Positions 56,701 to 64,000 of a stretch of 64,000 nt of DNA are shown here, piece after piece. The stretch comes from Oscheius dolichura (taxonomy: Eukaryota; Nematoda; Chromadorea; Rhabditida; Rhabditidae): positions 124,001 through 188,000 of the forward strand of contig OW051496.1 of the NCBI GenBank assembly GCA_932521035.1, in the 5' to 3' direction. The translations under genes and the position numbers were made by a program. Within the stretch, counting starts at the first letter, position 1; each line of letters starts with the position of its first letter. The notes under the pieces were generated by a model, which was not told where the DNA came from, did not search any database, and saw only the letters and a program-made list of their open reading frames with translations.

Positions 56701-58826
56701 AAGCTAGCTTTTCTTCTTATTACTAAAACAGCAACTGCAAATCGCGGTAGAACACCTGAAATCTTTTCAACAACTCAAAAAGGGCCACAGACCCCGATTT
56801 TCATAATTCTCGGAACAATTTTCGAACTGACAAGCTAGATTTTCTTCTTATTACCAAAATGGGGGCTACAAGGTAGAACCTTCCAAACCGTTCCAGTGGC
56901 TCAAAAAGGCCGCCGACCTGTGTTTAAGCCCGATTTCTCCAATTATCACTGATTTTGATTCAATGGTTTCCCAAAAATATCCTTCAGCTGCTTGTCAGTA
57001 GACGTTAACCGGTAAAAAATCCAAAAAATTTAAAACGAAGGAGAAAAGGAGCGAAGAATCCTTCCCAAGCCCTCCTAGACCATTAGAATCTTTCTCTTTT
57101 TATTTCCCAAATAAGTTCAAACGTTTTCCAGCTGACAACGGAGCGCTCCTACGTAAATGAACTGGAACAACTGATGGAATTCTACGTAGATCCCTTTGAT
57201 GCTCCCGAATCCCAGCAATATATCGCTGCTCCATTGAGAGGGCGGCCAGAACTCGCTTTCGGTAAGCCTATTGATTTATCCTTGATTTTTCCATCGCTTT
57301 CCAGGTAATCTTCGAGATCTGTTAGTTTTCCATTCGCGATATGTCCTCCCGGATTTGGAAACGAATGAGAACTCGCCGTCAGCCATCTGTAGGATATTCC
57401 TCCAACATAGACACCGATTCCTGGCGTTGTACTATTCCTACTGTCAAAATAAGGCGACAAATGAGACACTGAGGAAGGAATTCGTAGATAATTCTCCCTT
57501 CTTCACGGTAAGACCCTGTTTTCTATATTTTTTTGATTAAAAACAGCTTGAGAGCTTATTCTACCCCAATAATTAGCTATAAATAGCTTACCACCGAAAA
57601 CTTTGGTTTTACAGGAATGCCAAAGAAGAGCCGGCCATATGCTGCCCCTCGGAGCGTATCTTCTCAAACCAGTTCAACGGATCACCAAATATCAACTTCT
57701 TCTCCGAGAATTGGAGAGACATTGCCGTCCAGAGGTTCGACCAGAGGTTGGAGCCGCTCTCTCCGCTATGTTGGACCTCCTGGCTCAAATAAACGCAGCC
57801 ATTCACCAGCTACATATCTCCGGCTTCAATGTGAGTACTTTACCTTCTATTTATTTCAAATTTGCCATTTTCAGGGAGACCTCCGTCTTCTTGGCGCCTT
57901 GAGACTCCAATCGGAGTGTGATGTCTATTCCTTCAGCAGAAAGAAGAAGTCAAAACTGAGTAGAGCCCAGCGAAGACACTTGTTCCTCTTCGACGGAGGG
58001 GTTCTCTTCTGTAAGAAGCGGAGTCCTCCCAGTGGCCAGCCCTCAGCTATGGATCCCGAATTCTTCGAGCATAAAATGTGTATCCCGGTGAGTAATAACC
58101 TGAAAACGAGTTTAAAAAAAAGCTTTTAGACCTCGTCGTTAGGTTTCTCCGACGCTTCAAGGACCGGAATAAACCGATTTGAAGTTTGGGACGAGGGTAA
58201 AGTTGACGCCTTCGCTGTGGAACCCCTGGACTCGTCTCATAGGGAACGATGGGTCACGCGGCTCGGTGGAAGGTGGGTAAAACTTACTTTATTGTTATTT
58301 TTTAAAGAAAATAGGTTCAAATTCCCTAAAGCCCATTTTCAAACGAAAATACGGGCACGTCGGGACCAATTAGCTTTTTTGTTGACCAAATTTCCGTACT
58401 CTTCAAGTTTTTGCGAAAATCGGGGTCAAAATTTCCTTCCTTTAAATTGGAAATAGCTGGATATCTGTTTTTTAAACTATAGAAAGCTCCTATTTTTTTC
58501 AGATTTGGTGGAGATTTCGAGATGCGGGATATGGATAGGCAGAGACCGAAGAGTTGGGCCAGTACGGCGAGTAACGAGAGCAGTTGTTCCCAGTCGACCC
58601 GAGCCAGTGATGACAGTAATTCGACGATGGATTCCAATGGAAATACCCAGACGGCAACCATGTTTGAATCGCCCTCTGTCTCTCCTATCAGTAGCCCCTC
58701 GGTAGGCGCCAATCCCCTCTATTTAAACCCCCTTAAATTTAGGCAGATCACGTCGTTCCGACCCCGTCAGCTACAGTAAAACTGCTCCCACCACCAGAGA
58801 CAGAAGAACTGATCGAAGACTGCTGA
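41709..58826 (+). CDS. MCF2L: MCF2L/DBS-type Rho guanine nucleotide exchange factor
   Basis: This protein activates Rho-family GTPases at membranes. By my reading 24 exons (41709-41782, 42554-42653, 42701-42839, 43556-43639, 43685-43793, 44128-44218, 44575-44685, 45733-45849, 45894-46043, 46082-46223, 46263-46360, 47962-48150, 48193-48318, 48588-48701, 48741-48821, 49127-49267, 56585-56698, 57132-57261, 57305-57507, 57615-57830, 57875-58087, 58130-58272, 58503-58701, 58743-58826) give 3168 nt, 1055 aa. A Sec14/CRAL-TRIO-like domain lies at about 105-275 ([33 protein letters not shown] just after), spectrin-like helices at about 280-600, the catalytic DH domain at about 660-840 ([32 protein letters not shown]) and a PH domain at about 845-965 ([24 protein letters not shown]). 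The Ser-rich tail lacks the SH3 domain of vertebrate DBS. The start context is GCCATGG. Intron 16 is 7.3 kb. One in-frame 45-nt intron (43640-43684) and the weak GTCCTG donor of exon 2 are the least certain calls. Confidence 0.92.
43036..43052 (+). repeat. Poly-G tract (17 G) in RhoGEF intron 3
   Basis: An uninterrupted run of 17 G residues. It could form a G-quadruplex and is a likely site of length error or polymorphism. Confidence 0.95.
45251..45515 (+). repeat. Pair of diverged ~100-bp direct repeats in RhoGEF intron 7
   Basis: The first copy (about 45,251-45,355) reads CAATCGATAGCTCTCG..GTAAATAGTAATTTTTG; the second (about 45,422-45,515) reads CAATCGATAGCTTTCG..GTAACTAGTAACTTTTG. Both continue with GTTTTT.AGTAA and a similar GAC..CCCA..TCGAGAT/CCGAGAT ending. 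They lie about 170 bp apart. Confidence 0.75.
45532..45590 (-). repeat. Dispersed repeat family A, partial, reverse orientation
   Basis: Reverse complement of the GC-rich head of family A: TTACAGTA, GCGCGCCACCGCGCG then TAAACAGCGGGCG. Only the head is present. It lies in RhoGEF intron 7. Confidence 0.65.
46696..46880 (+). repeat. Dispersed repeat family A, copy in RhoGEF intron 11
   Basis: The order of blocks is GTGTAAACAGCGG, GGCGCGTTGGGCGAAATTC, GCTGAAC, then a T-rich stretch, TATAATTTTTAAACTAG, TTATTCCTGATAAG and a TTCTGC...TTTTGAGGGTAA end. The same block order occurs at 53,596, 60,981 and 61,762. Confidence 0.75.
47011..47140 (+). repeat. Dispersed repeat family C, copy 1
   Basis: Shares with 55,703-55,840 the blocks TTACC, CATAAAACATCCCAGGCGGGACC, TGATCT, TTTTCGATT.CTC.CGATTTTT, a T-rich piece, AAAA(G)ATCC.GAAGA and CAAAT.TAC in the same order. 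About 130 bp, in RhoGEF intron 11. Confidence 0.7.
48362..48404 (+). repeat. Palindromic dispersed repeat family B, copy in RhoGEF intron 13
   Basis: AGAGTCACAG, CGACACGGCGTGTGAA and CTGTGACTC form a nested inverted repeat. It matches 54,531-54,575 closely and 39,971-40,049 in reverse. Confidence 0.75.
53596..53752 (+). repeat. Dispersed repeat family A, copy in RhoGEF intron 16
   Basis: Blocks in order: TACGGTAATAGCGCGCCCG, CTCGTAAACAGCGGGCG, GCGAAATTCCCTGAAC, CAGCATTTTTATTCAATTTT, TATAATTTTTAAACTGG, TTATTCGTAATCAGCAG and GAATTCTGAATTTACTGA. One of the best preserved copies. Confidence 0.8.
54531..54575 (+). repeat. Palindromic dispersed repeat family B, copy in RhoGEF intron 16
   Basis: AGAGCCATAACGACACGG, CGTGTGAACTGTGGCT and GTTCCAAAAG. 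It shares the ACACGGCGTGTGAACTGTG core with the copy at 48,362. Confidence 0.75.
55703..55840 (+). repeat. Dispersed repeat family C, copy 2
   Basis: Matches 47,011-47,140 block by block (GTTACC, GCAAAACATTCCATACGGGAC, TGATCT, TTTTCGATTTCTCCCGATTT, AAAAAGGTCCAGAAGA, CAAATGTAC). Both copies are in + orientation within introns of the same gene. Confidence 0.7.
56690..56925 (+). repeat. Tandem duplication spanning a 5' splice site
   Basis: The end of RhoGEF exon 17 and its donor (CGAACTGGTAAGCTAG, 56,692-) recur about 130 bp on as CGAACTGACAAGCTAG (about 56,826-). Both copies continue TTTTCTTCTTATTAC.AAAA, then GGTAGAAC, CTCAAAAAGG and GCCGACC/CCACAGACC. In the second copy the donor GT has become AC, so only the first can serve as a splice site. 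Confidence 0.8.
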
Positions 58827-59378
58827 GGTGGCCGAGAAGAAGAAAAACTTGTATCTCCTGCAGAACGGGCCTATTCCTCTCTCTCTATCCTATAAGATTT
58901 TCTCGGTCTTTCACATTTCATATGAGATCGTGCTCCTTCCCTAAAATACCGGTGTTCCAATCCCCCTTCATTTCCATTCATGACGCATGGTTCAATGCAT
59001 AACTAGTGCGGTGCTTATTTATTATTATCGTTTTTTTATTGTACAAAAGTTATATATAAAATGAATATTAGAGCCAGTTTTGTGGCAGCTGAAACATTCT
59101 AGATTAATCTCACTTCACCTTTAGAATCTTGGAGGTAAAATCGGGCTCATCCCTACAGTAACCCGAAAAACTCCGTGTACCTTTCGCCAAGACCGATGAC
59201 AGACACCCTCTCCGTTCAAATCAGATTACCAGCGTTCACCCCCGTCAGAGGAAGCATAACGCTCTAATGAAGTCAATTACCCCTGTCTTATACTTTGTTC
59301 TCCATCGGCATAACTTTGTTTCAGATGTATTCACGAGTTCAGAGGACAGTGAGAAAGTAATGTACATAAGTGAAAAGA
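58827..59378. other. Intergenic region between convergent genes
   Basis: The RhoGEF 3'UTR and the 3' flank of the - strand receptor gene meet here. AT-rich sequence at about 59,010-59,070 probably includes both 3' ends. No other feature was seen. Confidence 0.6.
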
Positions 59379-61336
59379 TCAGCGGCGTGTTGTTGTCGTC
59401 GTCGCCGGCTGCTGCAGTTGTTGGTCATAGTTCCATAAGTTGTTTAGCTCTTGGAAGTAGTTATTAATGGCGTCTTCGGAATTCGCAGGAGCTACGGAGG
59501 ACCGCCTCCTACTCCAGCGGAGGTGGAGCTTCTCATTGGTTAGAACCAGCCAGGCGGTGGAGGACAGCCTGGTGGAGGAGGACAACTGAAAGAAAGTTGT
59601 TAAACTCTTTTTCGTGGTGGAACCCTACCAGGTCGTAGACATGCCCCAAGGCGGAAGTATCCGTGCCCAGTGGGACATCCGTGAAAAGTATCGAATAACC
59701 CATAAGACAACAGTGGCAGACTTTCGAAACGACGACGATAATCGCTGACGGAAGAAGATATCTGTAATTGGCGGGGGACTCTTCCAATTTCCGTTAATAA
59801 CACACCTGGTAGCTCGGATATTTTCATCCAATTGATATCGCGACCCCACATTCATTTCCCCAGTATGACGAGTGGCATAGACCTTCTTATTAACTTGTAG
59901 GATCAGCGGGAGCAACTGGAAGAATGGGTGGATTGGAGAGGAAGGACAGGGACTTACGATGATCATTATTATTGTTAACACGGCGAAGATAAAGGCGACA
60001 ACTAGGGAAGCGACGTTTTGAGTGACTGAAAAGGGAATTAGCAACAGTAATCTATAAAACCCCCAATTTTCAAATTTTTAGTCTTTTTCCTAACGAAACT
60101 TGTCTTCGAGAGAGATGTCCTCATTTTCACCAAAACAAAAGTACCGAACGAGGATTTCTAGCCGGAAAATAGGATTTGTAGCCAATTTTTGTAGTGATAC
60201 TGTAGAGAAACAGAAAATTGCTTTGGCATTTTGCTCTGTTTTGTCTGAAGGCTCTATTAGTAGTATTTTTGATAAAAAATAAAGCCCAGACTACTCTGGC
60301 TAGGAGATTTTTATAGGATTATGGTAGAATCTTATAAGACTGGGAAGGGAAACATTATCTAATTTGATGGCTCAATGTGTTAGATTTTCCAAAATTTTTG
60401 AGCTCAATTGCTTTTAGGAGAGAATATCTACTCCAAAGCGAGTAATTATTGTATTTGGAACTCCAATTAGTTTTTTATGGGCTTCAAATAACATTAAAAA
60501 ACTCACTGATTTGTGACAGAACAAGGCAGAAGAGAAATACACTGGTGAACAGCTGAAAATCTGGATTTATATGGTGACAAAAGGGAACAAACCACTCCAG
60601 CAATCCATACGCCTTTAGAAATACCAAATTGTTCATATTTCCGAAAACTGTAGGTAGCAATAACCCTCTCCAGTGAAAGAGCCGTCCAGGAGAACATATA
60701 CAGTAGCTGAGCAAAGAGGTGGATAATCAGCATGACTAGCTGAAAAAAGAATAGTGAAATGGAATTCTAGATGATCTTACGAGGTAGCTTTGAAACATGC
60801 AGCGGTTCAAAACTTACCGTGAACAAACTCACCAGGAGGGAGTCATGCTGGCTGTTGTATAGCAGTCGGTCAATTACCACTCCGAAGCGTTGACCATTCA
60901 TCAGGAAATTACCAATATTCGCCATTTGGAGAAGGGTTCTGTAAGGAAAGACTCGATTTCCTAAAATTACGGTAGGAGCGGTTCCCGGGTTACTGTAATT
61001 GCGCGCCAACGCGTGTAAACAGCACGCCAACACGTAAACAGCGGGCGCGTTGGATGAAATTCACCTGAACAACGTCCAATGCATTTTTGATATGTTATAA
61101 TTTTTTAAGCTGGTTATTCGTGAACAGCAAGGAATTCTGAATATTTTGAGAGTAAAACAACCATTTCTCCCATTTGAAGGAAGGATTACTCACCTAAAAT
61201 TCGGGTGAAACTTCTTCTGCGTATAGCAAATATAGCCTAGAACGAAGCTGAAGGGAATAAATATCAGGTTCATAGAAGATTCGACGAGGAGCAGAGCGAC
61301 ATCCCAGCTGTCTTGGGTAGTCTCATTCCGTTCCAT
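59379..61336 (-). CDS. Nematode chemoreceptor-like seven-transmembrane GPCR
   Basis: Serpentine receptors of this kind sit in sensory cilia or neuronal membranes and signal through G proteins. Eight - strand exons (61336-61194, 60938-60833, 60739-60593, 60552-60507, 60025-59958, 59915-59806, 59761-59629, 59585-59379) total 960 nt, 319 aa, and all phases close. Hydrophobic helices are seen at about 14-38 (NLIFIPFSFVLGYICY), 84-105 (LVMLIIHLFAQLLYMF), 124-148, 152-178 (SLVVAFIFAVLTIIMII) and 210-235 (YLLPSAIIVVVSK); helices 2 and 7 are weaker. The motif LERVIATYSFRKYE after helix 3 and RYQLDENIRATR before helix 6 are typical of the Sra/Sre-like nematode receptors; I cannot fix the subfamily. 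The C-terminal tail is Gln/Thr-rich. A family A repeat sits in intron 1 and another just upstream of the gene. CTTGCAG lies about 25 nt before the ATG. Confidence 0.85.
60981..61155 (+). repeat. Dispersed repeat family A, copy in intron 1 of the receptor gene
   Basis: Blocks: CGGGTTACTGTAATTGCGCG, CACGTAAACAGCGGGCGCG, TTGGATGAAATTCACCTGAAC, AATGCATTTTTGA, TATAATTTTTTAAGCTGG, TTATTCGTGAACAGCA and GAATTCTGAATATTTTGAG. The head appears partly duplicated (GTGTAAACAGCACGCCAACACGTAAACAGC). Confidence 0.8.
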
Positions 61337-62709
61337 TTCATAAAAAAGTTATCAATTTCCTGCAAGGAATTATTAATCAGACGAGTGCAAAGAGAAGAGA
61401 GGTCACGAACTCGAGAATTCATATTTTTAGAAAAGGGAGAAAAAATTGTAGGACAAAGTGCAGAGCAGGGTAGGGCTATATTGTTGGCAGCTGACAAAAA
61501 GTCAAGTGACCGACCCAGGGAGAGAAGGACTCTTCTGTCAATTTATCCATAGAGGTCACCGTAGGAAATTGAAAACCATGACAACCCCTATTGCAGGAAA
61601 CAATTCTGTTTGCGGAAACGTAATGTAATGGGGAACGAGGGAGGACTGAGGGGGGAGTTGCAGAAGGGGGACTAGATAATTTCTGGGGGCTGCCAGGGTT
61701 CAATTTGTGCATCCAACAATCGCCAGCCTCCTTCTCTATCAGAGGTACAGTACGCCTTACTCCCGGATTACTGTAACCGCGCGCCAATGCGCGTAAACAG
61801 CGGGCGCGGCGCCGGACGGTGGCTGAACATGCTTAAATGCATTTTTCTCCAATTTTTTGACTTTTTCATTTTTTTAAAAGTAGTTATTCGTGATCAGCAG
61901 AAAATTCTGAACATTTTGAGCTCGAACAATATTATATTTCAATTATAAAGAAGGAAATTTGGAGCCATTGCGCATAGGTGTACTTTATCCGGTACCAACA
62001 GTTCTAGAAATGGTTTTTACTCTTTCGAGAGATCTTGAGGACGTCTAGAAAGCACAGAGACAACTACATGTACACGATGAGCTCCTTTGAAAGACGAATT
62101 CAATGAATAGAAGCAGCAATTAAACGGGAGTTCCCAGACTACGAAAAAAAAGAATGCAATCCCAAGCCCCACTCCGTTGCAAAATAGTTGCTCTCCAGCC
62201 GAGTGTGCAGGGGGGAGGGAATCAGAATCCGTCAGAATGATCATAATCTCATAAAGGGTACAACGACCACTATGAATTGCGTCCGAATCTCAATTAACCT
62301 TCAGGTTTTCTAAAATTATAAGAACTGGATCACTTTTGAGTCAATATATCGAAAAAATGAATCATTCGTTGTTCCGGGCGGGAAGTAAAGGGCAATTACC
62401 GTAACCCCGTAATATTCATAGCCCCTGGGGGGAAGGGGCTTCCAATTTCCGATAGAGAAGGGTACAAAGTTTATTCATTCTCCATCCAATAGGTTTTAAA
62501 AAGGGAAGAAAGAATGGTCCTGGCTGCTATGGAATAAAAGGGTTCTCTAAGTTGACAGACCTAGTAGTTTAGCTGAACGACCTCATAAACGGGATTGATC
62601 CAAAGATTTTCTTATATAGAACCCGAACTTTCTCGTTAGTAAGAAAAAATATAATGAAAATGATTATAAAATTGTTATAAAACATCTTTATTACCGGTAA
62701 GTTTGAAAA
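61337..62709. other. Intergenic region upstream of the receptor, downstream of ZFAND1
   Basis: It contains the receptor's 5' flank, one family A repeat (61,762-61,925) and no gene I can support. Short - strand frames at about 61,476-61,787 and 62,017-62,244 lack family content and splice context. Confidence 0.55.
61762..61925 (+). repeat. Dispersed repeat family A, copy upstream of the receptor gene
   Basis: Blocks: CCGGATTACTGTAACCGCG, CGCCAATGCGCGTAAACAGC, GGGCGCGGCG, GGCTGAACATG, AAATGCATTTTTCTCC, TTTTTTTAAAAGTAG, TTATTCGTGATCAGCAG and AAAATTCTGAACATTTTGAG. Confidence 0.8.
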
Positions 62710-64000
62710 CTATTCAGGAATGAGCACTATGGAGTCTTCTTCCTTTAAAATCTGGCCGACATTATCTGCGACATTTAGCGGCTCAACAAAACCACGTCGA
62801 CAAGCCGATTGGATACCAAAATTCAGCTTCAAGTAGTCCTTGGCCGAGCTGAGGGCCTTTCCAATTGTCCAGGACTGAAATATTCATTTTAAAATCGAAA
62901 AACTAACCCCAACCTTGTGTACAAATACAGGTTTCCGTTCACCTGACCATTCCACAAAGAGAATCTGTCTGTCCGCTCCGGCGGACGGTTTATTTGTCAT
63001 TTTTAGCTTCATCACCGCTATTCTGTCTTCTTTTTCCTGTTGTGGAGTTATCGGAGCCAGGGAAGCAGCTATTTTTGGAGGAACTGTCTCCGGCTCTTGG
63101 CTACTCGTAGAATTCTGAAGGAAATATGGTTTTTGATCGAAAAAAATGATAAAAACCTCTGAAATTTTGGCAGAAGTGGAAGTGGGCTCCGCTAAAGGCA
63201 CAGGACAGGCTTTTCCTCCAAGTTTGCTTCTCATAGCATTGATTCTGTCGATTCGGGCTTGTTCCTCAGCGGATAGAGGAGCCTGAAATGGAATTATAGA
63301 CAAAATAGCTTGTCCCAGAAGGATTTTGACCCAACAAAATGAAGTCAAATCTGACCTAAAAGACGGACTTAAAACTCAAAGGCCCTACCTTTTCTGTTTT
63401 CGCTTCAGGAGCCCCTTGTTGCCCAGCAGCTTCTCTTTCCTCCTTGACAATGGGGTCCAATGCCTCGTGCATTTTTCTCAACCTTTCACGGATTTCCGGA
63501 TCCTGTGTTTTATCGTCAGCATCGGGAATATGTTCACAGGCATGTTCTGTAGGATGGCGGTGTCTAGAATCCAAAGAATTTGGAAAATTAAAGGGTAAAA
63601 ACTCACTGGAGGCAGTAATTCCGCGCACAGAAGGGGCAGACGACTTTTATCGACTCGCCAGCGAAGCAGTTCTGGAAAAAATGAGAAAATAAATAGGAAA
63701 AGGGGGTCGGCTACTCGATGGGAGCAGAGAAAAGGACGAAGCGGGGCTGAAGTAGAAGCCAGGGAAGGATCGTAGACTCGGGAGGCGTTACAGCCATGTT
63801 CGAAACGGTGCTGTGTACAGTAGAAGTGGGAACACAGCCGGCAGTGGAAAGGAGTAAAATCTAAACGAATTTACTGGTCGTTGTCACCGATAGACATTTG
63901 AAAACTATTTTTAATGCCCCTAATACCCAAAAAATCCCAAAGAAGAGAAAAACTGACCCAATTTCTTGCAACTCTCCAAATAGCAATGTTTTCCAATCTC
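62710..64000 (-). CDS. ZFAND1: ZFAND1, AN1-type zinc finger protein (5' end outside window)
   Basis: ZFAND1 is known to bring the proteasome and p97/VCP to stress granules for their clearance. Seven - strand exons are visible (64000-63958 partial, 63860-63715, 63671-63607, 63563-63389, 63282-63157, 63114-62914, 62874-62710). The first AN1 finger reads IGKHCYLESCKKLDFTPF, CRLCSHFYCTQHRFEHGC; the second KNCFAGESIKVVCPFC, NYCLQHRHPTEHAC, so both retain their Cys/His ligands. After a charged linker come RIAVMKLKMTNK and ILFVEWSGERKPVFVHK, then SWTIGKALSSAKDYLKL and the C-terminal ubiquitin-like part ending EEDSIVLIPE. This domain order matches ZFAND1 and not ZFAND2. Introns are about 30-55 nt except one near 100 nt. 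Only the first few residues lie beyond the right edge. Confidence 0.92.

Overview
The window looks like nematode nuclear DNA. The signs are: most introns in coding genes are 32-65 nt and end in TTTCAG or TTTTAG; strong 3' splice sites lie just upstream of start codons with no leader exon visible, as expected for spliced-leader trans-splicing; an RTE-type LINE is present; and there is a seven-transmembrane receptor with nematode chemoreceptor features (an LERVIATYSFRKYE stretch and a later RYQLDENIR motif). The species cannot be named from sequence alone.

Layout. (1) About 1-21,620 is one satellite array, cut by the left window edge. It mixes a 191-bp monomer (about 57 copies) with a 343-bp monomer (30 copies) that is the same sequence plus a roughly 152-bp insert able to form four hairpins. 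It decays into diverged copies at its right edge. (2) 22.0-38.0 kb is AT-rich and holds many damaged genes: a small spliced Cys4 protein gene, the 3' end of an unknown gene, a histone H4 copy lacking its middle, a broken kinase fragment, one intact gene (RAD23), a PRPF6 gene with deletions, frameshifts and stops, a truncated zinc-finger-UBP gene, two reverse transcriptase remnants and an exportin-like exon scrap. A second satellite (34.5-37.2 kb, 69-bp period) lies here; each unit carries a hairpin and both strands are open in one frame. (3) 38.0-41.7 kb shows little recognisable coding sequence. (4) 41.7-64.0 kb is ordinary euchromatin-like sequence with intact genes: a 24-exon MCF2L/DBS-type Rho guanine nucleotide exchange factor on the + strand (1055 aa by my splicing, phases closing), a chemoreceptor-like GPCR on the - strand (319 aa), and the 3' part of ZFAND1 on the - strand. 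Several short dispersed repeat families occupy introns and flanks here.

How the parts relate. The intact genes have unrelated jobs (proteasome shuttling, Rho signalling, chemoreception, stress-granule proteostasis), so there is no obvious pathway cluster. PRPF6 and the ZnF-UBP gene are about 130 nt apart on the same strand, and the two small - strand genes at 22-23 kb are about 200 nt apart; both spacings would suit nematode operons. The main biological interest is in the repeats (a satellite with an RNA-like insert, a hairpin satellite, and unclassified dispersed families) and in the concentration of broken housekeeping genes between two satellites. Exon coordinates come from reading frames, splice-site consensus and recalled family sequences; no alignment was run.
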